Assembly: GCF_004366595.1 (NCBI RefSeq)
Contig: NZ_SORE01000019.1
Coordinates: 62,001-126,000 of the forward strand
Direction: 5' to 3'
Origin: Paraburkholderia rhizosphaerae
GTDB taxonomy: Bacteria; Pseudomonadota; Gammaproteobacteria; Burkholderiales; Burkholderiaceae
DNA: 64,000 nucleotides
Shown piece by piece: positions 27,353 through 33,731 of this stretch. Positions within the stretch are counted from its first letter, which is position 1. The number at the start of each line of letters is the position of its first letter. The position numbers and the translations under genes are program-made. The notes beneath the pieces are model-generated. The model did not search any database, was not told the origin of the DNA, and saw only the letters and a list, made by a program, of their open reading frames with translations.

Positions 27353-27754
27353 ATGATGCTGTTCGACGATTTGAAAGACAACGAGTGGGCTTTGGTCGAG
27401 GCGTTGTTCTGTGCGGAGCCGGCGCGGAGCGAACGCCGCGGACGGCCACGCGTGGAGGCACGCGCCGTGGTCAATGCGGTGCTGTGGGTTCTGTCGACAG
27501 GCGAAGGCTGGTCCAAGCTGCCTGGCCGCTATCCTTCTCCGCCGACCTGCCGTCGCCGTTTCGACGAGTGGCAGGCCGACGGCACCCTCGCCGAAATAGT
27601 CAAACGCCTCGGCACCAGCGGCCGTCAGATTTCGTTGCGCGGACGCATCGGCGCGACGGCATCCAAGCCGCCTGCACCGCCGAGCCGCGACCGCCTACGC
27701 GGCGCATTCTGGACCAATCCCGAATCGTGGCGCGCACCGGTGAAAATGGCCTGA
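27353..27754 (+). CDS. IS5-type transposase N-terminal domain protein (DUF4096-like), no catalytic domain
   Basis: A 133-residue protein. Residues 1-85 match the N-terminal DNA-binding region of IS5-group transposases (DDLKDNEWALVEALF, RRGRPRVEARAVVNAVLWVLSTG, WSKLPGRYPSPPTCRRRFDEWQADGTLAEIV). The DDE catalytic domain is absent: the rest is a Pro/Ala/Arg-rich tail ending in a clean stop. A ribosome site GAGGTG precedes the start. No terminal inverted repeats or target duplications were seen. Gene-like composition and similar short proteins remembered from other Burkholderia suggest a domesticated DNA-binding protein rather than debris; that is inference. Confidence 0.78.
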   Translation: MMLFDDLKDNEWALVEALFCAEPARSERRGRPRVEARAVVNAVLWVLSTGEGWSKLPGRYPSPPTCRRRFDEWQADGTLAEIVKRLGTSGRQISLRGRIGATASKPPAPPSRDRLRGAFWTNPESWRAPVKMA

Positions 27755-27990
27755 CGGCCACTCCCGTCACCGCCTACTGATTGTCGCGACGGGCGCCTCA
27801 GGGCGCCCGACGCATATCTGGCGATCCCGCCGAGGCCGTTGCAACGGCCTCGGACCCATGCCGCCACCCGCAGCCGCCCGGCTGCGATGAAACAACCATT
27901 TACTATTATTTACAGCACGCTTTCTTCAGCGGGACTAACGTTGCACTATGCAAACCAGTCGGAACTGACCGTCCTGACGGGAGCCTTACC

Positions 27991-28269
27991 ATGCGACCAA
28001 TGTCCCTGCTTATGTGCGGCATTGTCGTCTCAACACTTGCCGCAACCGCTGCGGCCCAACAACGGCCGCAAGGCTGGAACTGGAAACCGGACCAGCCAGC
28101 GACGTTAGAGGCGTGGCAGCAGGCGGAAACGCGTAATCACGATTTCACGCCGCCGACGCCGCGCGGCGACTTGCGCGGCGACATTGCCAGCAATGTGCGC
28201 GCACCGCGCAGCGATGCGCCGTCACGCGACGACGCATCGCGCCGCCGTCCACCGCCGACTCATCGTTGA
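27991..28269 (+). CDS. Small exported protein of unknown function
   Basis: A 92-residue protein starting MRPMSLLMCGIVV with a signal peptide (site near AAAQQRP, residue ~22) and a mature part rich in Pro, Arg, Asp and Ala (WNWKPDQPATLEAWQQAETRNHDFTPP). GGGAG is a plausible ribosome site just upstream. No domain is recognised. A longer in-frame reading from 27781 lacks the signal peptide at its start and is less likely. Confidence 0.6.
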   Translation: MRPMSLLMCGIVVSTLAATAAAQQRPQGWNWKPDQPATLEAWQQAETRNHDFTPPTPRGDLRGDIASNVRAPRSDAPSRDDASRRRPPPTHR

Positions 28270-28670
28270 CCGGCGACGGGTGGTTGGGCTCACCCGCCGC
28301 CGTTCATGCCGGTGGACCAGTGCTGCAGCATTCGACCAACGCCGGTGTGCCGCGCAAGCGCGGCGGCAGCGCTGTGTGCGCACCTCTGCGCCTGAGCAAC
28401 CCAATCGATAAATACGGGAACCTGGTGCGGACAGGCCAGTCTCATTCATTGCCATAAGCACAGCGTGGCAGAAGTATCCGGTACGCCCGTATCCTCGCGA
28501 TACGGGCTTTTTTTGCCTCGGGGGTTCCACCGCCGCGTACAGGATCGCGCACGCCTTCTCCCGCGGAGCCGGCACGGCGCCGTCGACGCATGACACCGCT
28601 CGCGTGTCATGCGGTTACGGACCAGAGCGGTCCGCGTCATCCGTTCTTCAGAGGAGCGCCTTACTGCCTG
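28270..28670. other. Gap with terminator and possible small RNA
   Basis: Between the small exported protein and the minus-strand gene at 28671. It holds a TGCCA/TGGCA hairpin (28450-28470) and a strong plus-strand terminator (28485-28514). No coding sequence is supported. Confidence 0.45.
28485..28514 (+). terminator. Strong Rho-independent terminator
   Basis: A 9-bp perfect stem (GCCCGTATC at 28485-28493 with its complement at 28499-28507) and a 5-base loop are followed by T7 (28508-28514) on the plus strand. It lies 216 bases past the nearest plus-strand gene end, so it either closes a long 3' UTR or ends a small RNA. Confidence 0.88.
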
Positions 28671-28973
28671 CTAGAGCGCCGCCGCGCGGGGCTCGGCCGC
28701 CACGTAGCCGGTCATGCGTCGCGCATCCCAGTCGAGCGCTTGCTCGTCGCGCGCAAGCCGCGCAAATTCCGCTCGACCGCGCTCGGTCAGCACCGCGATA
28801 TCAACCGGTGCATGAAAGCCGGGCGCGGGCGCAACGGTGCGTTGTCGCACCGTGTCCATCATGCCGAGCGAGCGCAGATATTCAAACACACCGGGACGTT
28901 TTGCCCACGGCACCTGGCGATATTGCACACGCCGCAATGCTTCGAGTACCGCTTCATTAGAGTAAGTGGTCAT
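28671..28973 (-). CDS. Hypothetical protein, 100 residues
   Basis: Starts MTTYSNEAVLEALRRVQYRQVP behind a purine-rich AAGAAG ribosome site. The layout is helix-rich (residues 5-40) followed by a strand/helix part (VDIAVLTERGRAEFARLARDEQALD) reminiscent of a small winged-helix or phage-type accessory protein. No signal peptide or membrane segment. No family is recognised; gene status rests on the ribosome site and protein-like composition. Confidence 0.6.
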   Translation of the reverse strand: MTTYSNEAVLEALRRVQYRQVPWAKRPGVFEYLRSLGMMDTVRQRTVAPAPGFHAPVDIAVLTERGRAEFARLARDEQALDWDARRMTGYVAAEPRAAAL

Positions 28974-29242
28974 CTCACTTCTTTCTTAAAGTGCAGCCAT
29001 CGTATGTGTCGCGCGACAGTGGCCTGACGGACGGCAAACAGCGCCGACGAAGTCTCGCCGTGCCGCGCGCCCCGCGGCCATTCTGCCGGCCGCCGTCTGT
29101 TTCATTCCGGCCCCCGTTGACCGGCATGGTGACGTTCGCTGCGCGCTAAAAAGTGCGGCGATGCAGCGGTTACCCGCTACGATACCGAACGCGCCAATAC
29201 TCCGGAACAGATGTTCCAAAACGATACGTTACCCCAATCAAA

Positions 29243-29971
29243 TTGATCCTATTCATTTTATTGACGCTTTTTTTTGCAGCATTTCTGCTAATGAAACGCG
29301 CTCGGGTAGTGATCGCCGTGAGCGCAGCGGTCGTTTTCTGGCTGATCGCGGCAGGCTGGCTTACCGCGCCGCTGCTTGCCCGCGTGCAGCCTGCCCGCGC
29401 CTACACCGGGGATTTGCCGGCATCCGCGTTCACCGCACGCACCGCAATCATCCTGCTTGGCGGCGGCACCGAGTACGCGAAGAATCGCATGCTGATCCCG
29501 AAGCATGACGTCTTTGCGCGCATCGGCAAAAGCGCGACGCTCTACGCGCAATGCAAGCGCACGGCGATCGTCTGCGATGTGATCGTAAGCGGCGGCAATC
29601 CGCAGCATCACGCTGCAAGCGAAGCCGACACCTATCTTCCGTGGCTACTGCGCGCGGACGTACCGCGCACCGACATCGTTCTCGAAAACCGCAGCCTCAA
29701 TACGTATGAAAACGCGCGTAATGTCGCTGCTATTTTGCCGCACGGATATTACGGTTCTTTGATTCTCGTCACGTCCGCGTACCAGATGCCACGCGCGCTG
29801 CTCGATTTCCACCGGTTCGGTATGGTGCCGCTGCCGGTCGTGTCGAATACACGGCACGCGCAGCGCGGCGTGTTGCCGCGCTATGAGAATCTGGTCAGCG
29901 CGGAACTCGCTTTGCACGAACTGATAGGAATCGCCCAGTTTCATGTCTATCGCGCGCTCGGCTGGTTTTGA
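29243..29971 (+). CDS. YdcF-family (DUF218) membrane-anchored protein
   Basis: DUF218 proteins share a Rossmann-like fold; relatives include SanA and ElyC, which act in envelope integrity and peptidoglycan precursor metabolism. The conserved core is seen: AIILLGGGTEY, CDVIVSGGNPQHHAASEADTYLPWL, ENRSLNTYENARNVAAIL, LILVTSAYQMPRALLDF. Two hydrophobic helices precede it. The start is uncertain: the second helix begins at an ATG at 29291, but the first (IKLILFILLTLFFAAFLL) is in frame upstream with only TTG (29243) or a distant GTG (29153) as start. TTG at 29243 keeps both helices. A hairpin (29984-30001) without a T-run follows the stop. Confidence 0.82.
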   Translation: MILFILLTLFFAAFLLMKRARVVIAVSAAVVFWLIAAGWLTAPLLARVQPARAYTGDLPASAFTARTAIILLGGGTEYAKNRMLIPKHDVFARIGKSATLYAQCKRTAIVCDVIVSGGNPQHHAASEADTYLPWLLRADVPRTDIVLENRSLNTYENARNVAAILPHGYYGSLILVTSAYQMPRALLDFHRFGMVPLPVVSNTRHAQRGVLPRYENLVSAELALHELIGIAQFHVYRALGWF

Positions 29972-30395
29972 ACGCGTCAGCTGATCCGCATCAGTGCGGA
30001 TGTCGTGCACCTGGCAATTTGTTTAGCGATCCGACATATCATTCACAGGATAACGAACGGGCGCAATGCTAACGCTGTACCAACAGGCCCAAAACGGGCT
30101 AGCCAGCGCCCGTCCGCTATCGCGGCTACGCGGGCACAATCGCGCATTCGTCGCAATCGTCCCTTTTTACCTTTTACCCATCAACCTGGCCGATGTGGCG
30201 CACATCAAGCCCGTTCGCGAAGCCGTATAGCGCGGGCGTTCGCGGCTTCCCCGCGCGATCGTAACGAAATGTAACGGTATGTGAAATCTGTTGCTGCGTC
30301 ACCGCTGGGCTGAACATTGCTGGATAGAATGCATTTGTCTTTCCCCTTGGACAGGCCATACTTGGGTCCATAACCACTCTCTCCGGAGGTTAGCG
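29972..30395. other. Gap between ydcF and the small exported protein
   Basis: A perfect 7-bp hairpin (ATCCGCA/TGCGGAT, 29984-30001) lies 12 bases past the ydcF stop and may aid termination despite lacking a U-run. The rest should hold the promoter of the gene at 30396; no clear promoter or gene is seen. Confidence 0.4.
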
Positions 30396-30629
30396 ATGAA
30401 GAAAGTGTCCCTCGCAGTCCTGGTTTCCCTTTCGGCGTTGACGAGTGCCGCGTATGCCCAGCAGGACAAAGGCATCGTGATGAGCACCGATCCCGCGAAG
30501 GCCGCCGAGTTCGAGCAGCACGCACAAGACGTGCAAAACCGTCAGCAGGCCATGGATACCGCACCGGCGCCTCAGCACCACAAGGGCACGATGCATCACA
30601 AGAAACCGAAATCGGAGTCCGCTCAGTAA
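30396..30629 (+). CDS. Small exported protein with His/Lys-rich C-terminus
   Basis: A 77-residue protein with a clear signal peptide (MKKVSLAVLVSLSALTSAAYA, cut before QQDKG). The mature part of about 56 residues is polar, with a helix likely around AEFEQHAQDVQNRQQAM, and ends HHKGTMHHKKPKSESAQ. A near-perfect Shine-Dalgarno GGAGGT lies 6 bases before the ATG, pointing to strong translation. The His pairs could bind metal, but that is speculation. A hairpin terminator follows. Confidence 0.75.
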   Translation: MKKVSLAVLVSLSALTSAAYAQQDKGIVMSTDPAKAAEFEQHAQDVQNRQQAMDTAPAPQHHKGTMHHKKPKSESAQ

Positions 30630-30708
30630 CGGCGGCACGCATACGCGTACTGCCCGCGCCGGATCCGGCGTGGTGACATGCAACGCGGCTCGACGCGCAT
30701 ACCAGACA

Positions 30709-30742
30709 AAAGGCCGGAACCGTACACACGGTTCCGGCCTTT
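30709..30742 (+). terminator. Long hairpin terminator after the small exported gene
   Basis: A 15-bp perfect stem (30709-30723 with 30728-30742; arms AAAGGCCGGAACCGT and its complement) with a 4-base loop. The tail after the stem is only GTC on the plus strand, while the stem itself ends in A/T pairs, so it could terminate in either direction. It is 80 bases past the stop at 30629. Confidence 0.75.
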
Positions 30743-30876
30743 GTCATGATGCGGCTATGCTTCGACAAATATCTCGCCCACACACAGCGCAGCGCCATCT
30801 AGCGACGATATGCTAAAGTCGCGCCGGAATCCGATGGAACCGAATCAAACGTGCGCACCGAGGTGCGGAGGAAAGC

Positions 30877-31134
30877 ATGAGCAACATCCAGCTGGACATC
30901 GAATGGACCGAGGCCGCCTCGCGCAAGATCGAAAAGCTGATGCCGCGTGGCAGTCAGGATGCGTTCCTCGCGTTGCCGCCAGTCGAATGCCTGCCGATGG
31001 AAGGCGACGTGCTGTTTCTCGGACCGGCGGGCAAGCAGCAACCGTTCATCGTCGCGGAGCGCCAGTATCACCATGACGGCGACGCGGACTGGACCATCAT
31101 TCTGATTCTCGACGTTCCGCAAGCAACGCACTGA
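30877..31134 (+). CDS. Hypothetical protein, 85 residues
   Basis: A small soluble protein beginning MSNIQLDIEWTEAASRKIEKLMPRG with GGAGGAAAG as ribosome site. It contains beta-rich segments (GDVLFLGPAGKQQPFIVAERQYHHDGDADWTIILILD) and no signal peptide, helix pair or catalytic motif that I can name. Acidic overall. It is flanked by a terminator on the left and a convergent gene on the right, so it is probably monocistronic. Confidence 0.7.
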   Translation: MSNIQLDIEWTEAASRKIEKLMPRGSQDAFLALPPVECLPMEGDVLFLGPAGKQQPFIVAERQYHHDGDADWTIILILDVPQATH

Positions 31135-31208
31135 TTCATCGCACGCAAGACCGCGCGCACCCCGTCATATTGTGAGCTCGCGCGACACGCGAAGCGCGAG
31201 CACGCGGT

Positions 31209-31499
31209 TCAGATGATCTTCTTCAGCACCCGGATTTCGGAGTGCTCGACCCAATCCGCAATCTGCTTCCGATACGCCGCGATATGCGCTGACTGCGCGT
31301 GCGTCGCAAGTGCGTCCTCGCTTTCCCAGCGTTCGTAGAAAACGAAGCGGCGCGGCTCGCGCAGGTCGCGATGCAAGTCGTACTGCAATGCCCCCTGCTC
31401 CGCGCGCGATGGCGCAACGATGCTTTCGAGCGCGACGCGCAACTGTTCTTCACAACCCGGTTTAGCGACCGAGATTGCCACGACTGCGATTTCACTCAT
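31209..31499 (-). CDS. Antibiotic-biosynthesis-monooxygenase (ABM) fold protein
   Basis: A 96-residue protein of the YgiN/LsrG-like dimeric ferredoxin-like fold: VVAISVAKPGCEEQLRVALESIVAPSRAEQGALQYDLHRDLREPRRFVFYERW matches the family's strand-helix-strand layout and the ERW signature. Family members are quinol monooxygenases or degradative enzymes with loosely defined substrates. The longer open frame upstream (to 32114) has no family similarity; the ATG at 31499 has an AAGGAAG ribosome site. Confidence 0.87.
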   Translation of the reverse strand: MSEIAVVAISVAKPGCEEQLRVALESIVAPSRAEQGALQYDLHRDLREPRRFVFYERWESEDALATHAQSAHIAAYRKQIADWVEHSEIRVLKKII

Positions 31500-31823
31500 T
31501 GTCGGCTTCCTTGTTTTGTGCAAAATCAAAGAGGATACCCGCGAAGCCGAAGTCGCGCCGGACGCGCTGCACCACGCGCGCAATCCTGTCGCGCGGCCGC
31601 ACCGGGATTCTTGTCCGGGTCTGTGATAACCCGAACATTCGCGTAGCCTTCGATTTGCTAGACTGCTTCGGGCAAACTCGCCGGTGCCGCACCTGCCAGC
31701 CTTGCCCCGCACGCCCGTCAGCGCGGCGCATCTGCCGCGCGTAAGCTTCGCGCCGCCGCCGTATGGTTTTCCTGCTACCCGGTCCCACCACGCGCCGCAC
31801 GCTGCATAGGACATTCTGACGCC
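31500..31823. other. Divergent gap between the ABM and EAL genes
   Basis: 324 bases that should contain promoters for both flanking genes. A short CGGGT/ACCCG hairpin near 31616-31633 is the only secondary structure noticed. No gene is supported. Confidence 0.4.
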
Positions 31824-33086
31824 ATGCCAAACGTCGACGATACGACGCTCACTGGCCTCTTGCAGCACATGGTGCTGGAAGAGACAGGCTGGGCCGCACC
31901 CTGGCGCACGATCACGCTGCGCAGCGTGTTCCAGCCGGTCGTGTCCATCACGCATCAGCGCGTGGTCGGGTACGAAGCGCTGTTGCGAGCGTTCGATCCG
32001 ATCGGCCACCCGATTTCTCCGGCCGTGCTCTTTTCCGGCACGCGCTCGACCGCCGATGCGCGCGCACTCGACCGGCTCGCGCGGTGCCTGCATGTCGCGA
32101 ATTTCATGGAACAACGCATCGACACCGGCTGGCTGTTTCTGAACACACGGCCGCAGGTGTTCGAAACCGGCTGGCCGCAGCGACCATTTATCGACGAACT
32201 GTCACAGCATTTCGGACTGCCGCAGGAACGTGTCGTCATCGAGGTGCTCGAGCAACCGGCCGACGATGAATCCGCGGTCGCAAGCATGCTGGCCGCGTCG
32301 CAGCCGCGCGACTTCCTGATCGCGATCGACGACTTCGGCACGGGCTTCTCGAACTTCGACCGCGTGTGGCGCTTCCGGCCGGACATCGTCAAGCTCGACC
32401 GCTCGCTCGTCGCGCGCGCCGGACAGCGCGACAGCGACAACGCGTTGATCAATCATCTGATTACGATGCTGCATCAGTCCGGCACGATGGTGCTCGCCGA
32501 AGGCGTCGAAACGGAAGACGAACTGATGACGCTGATGCAGGCCGACGTCGATTTCGTGCAAGGCTTCTGGTTCGGCCAGCCCAAACCGTCGATCAAGGCC
32601 GCGAGCGCGCGCGTGCCCGAACTGATCGGGCAGATGTGGCGACAGTTCGCCGACTATGAACGCATGCACGCGCGCTATCAGCGTCCGGAATTCGAGGGCT
32701 TCACCGAAGCGGTGCTGGCCGGCGCGCAGATTTACGCGCAGTCAGGCGATCTGGAACAGGCCGCGCAGCCGGTCTTCAAGATTGCCGATGCCCGCCGTGT
32801 GTTCGTGCTGAACGAGCGCGGCGAGCAAACGCAGCCTTCGATCACAGCACGCAATACGCCGCCGCCATCACCGCGGCTCGCGCCACTCTTTCCGGACACG
32901 CGCATCAACTGGTCGCGGCGCGCGTACTTCAAGCACGCGTTGGCGGCGCCCGGGCGCGTCGCGATGATGGGTCCGCACTGCTCGCTAACCGACGGCGAAG
33001 ACTGCTATACCGCAGCGGTCGCGGTGCGTCTCGATGGAGAACTCAGCGTGTTCTGCGTCGACTTCCTGCCGGGCAAGCAGCGCTAA
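31824..33086 (+). CDS. EAL-domain cyclic-di-GMP phosphodiesterase
   Basis: Predicted to hydrolyse c-di-GMP to pGpG. The EAL domain covers about residues 25-270 of 420. The EAL motif itself (GYEALLRAF, residues 51-53) is intact, as are the metal-binding Asn (FLNTRPQ), Glu (VIEVLEQP), the DDFGTG pair, the catalytic-region lysine (VKLDRSL) and the EGVETEDE segment, so activity is likely. About 150 C-terminal residues form a separate part with no named domain (possibly a sensor). No transmembrane segment or GGDEF domain. Confidence 0.93.
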   Translation: MPNVDDTTLTGLLQHMVLEETGWAAPWRTITLRSVFQPVVSITHQRVVGYEALLRAFDPIGHPISPAVLFSGTRSTADARALDRLARCLHVANFMEQRIDTGWLFLNTRPQVFETGWPQRPFIDELSQHFGLPQERVVIEVLEQPADDESAVASMLAASQPRDFLIAIDDFGTGFSNFDRVWRFRPDIVKLDRSLVARAGQRDSDNALINHLITMLHQSGTMVLAEGVETEDELMTLMQADVDFVQGFWFGQPKPSIKAASARVPELIGQMWRQFADYERMHARYQRPEFEGFTEAVLAGAQIYAQSGDLEQAAQPVFKIADARRVFVLNERGEQTQPSITARNTPPPSPRLAPLFPDTRINWSRRAYFKHALAAPGRVAMMGPHCSLTDGEDCYTAAVAVRLDGELSVFCVDFLPGKQR

Positions 33087-33103
33087 CTGCATCAACGCAT
33101 CGT

Positions 33104-33511
33104 TCACTCTTCGCCGACCCTGCGCCGGCCCGATTTCACTTCGCCGCGATGCGACTTGCCGTCAAGACGCCGCGTCTGCGATGCGCGTGTCGGCCGCGTC
33201 GCGACGCGCGCCTTACGGTTTACGCTAACGCTCGCAATCAGTTCGTCGAGCCGGGCGAGCGCGGCAGCGCGATTCATCTCCTGCGTGCGGTACTGCTGCG
33301 CCTTGATGACGACCACGCCATCGCGGGTAATGCGACTGTCGTGCAGCGCCAGCAGGCGCATCTTCAGCACGTCCGGCAACGATGACGCGCGCACGTCAAA
33401 GCGCAAATGAATTGCGCTCGACACCTTGTTGACGTTCTGTCCGCCCGCCCCCTGCGCGCGCACGGCAGTCAACTCGATCTCGTTCGGCGGAATGACATGG
33501 CGATAGGTCAT
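33104..33511 (-). CDS. arfB: Alternative ribosome-rescue factor / peptidyl-tRNA hydrolase ArfB
   Basis: A release-factor-like hydrolase (YaeJ) that rescues ribosomes stalled on non-stop mRNA. The 135-residue protein has the catalytic GGQ in RAQGAGGQNVNKVSSAIHLRFD and a basic C-terminal tail (about residues 100-135, RKARVATRPTRASQTRRLDGKSHRG type) that enters the mRNA channel. The upstream 45 in-frame codons to 33646 are not family-like; the ATG at 33511 begins the canonical sequence. It ends 17 bases from the convergent EAL gene. A hairpin plus T9 lies in its upstream region (33542-33581). Confidence 0.94.
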   Translation of the reverse strand: MTYRHVIPPNEIELTAVRAQGAGGQNVNKVSSAIHLRFDVRASSLPDVLKMRLLALHDSRITRDGVVVIKAQQYRTQEMNRAAALARLDELIASVSVNRKARVATRPTRASQTRRLDGKSHRGEVKSGRRRVGEE

Positions 33512-33541
33512 GATGGAGGCGCGGCGACACGACGCCAGCGC

Positions 33542-33581
33542 AAAAAAAAACCGGACGGCGGCGCCGCATACAGGCGGCGCC
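33542..33581 (-). terminator. Terminator-like element upstream of arfB
   Basis: On the minus strand an 8-bp stem (33560-33567 with 33574-33581, GGCGCCGC/GCGGCGCC) is followed after 9 bases by an uninterrupted T9 (33542-33550). It points toward arfB and no other minus-strand gene lies to its right, so it may attenuate the arfB leader. The gap between stem and T-run weakens the case. Confidence 0.4.
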
Positions 33582-33731
33582 GAGGCAAACACGATCCGAC
33601 AGCATAGCAAACGCGTCGACGCCGCTGAACCTGGCCTAACGGACAAGGTCAGACCGAAAATAAAATCAGTTAGACTCGCCTGCAGTTTTGCCCTGCATCA
33701 TCCCAACATCTAGCACGCCCGGTCCCGTTCG

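Noticed and set aside
31500..32114. Upstream extension of the ABM-fold gene to a 301-residue protein
   Set aside because: The ABM family is about 95-110 residues and the ATG at 31499 has a good ribosome site; the extension runs antisense into the EAL gene.
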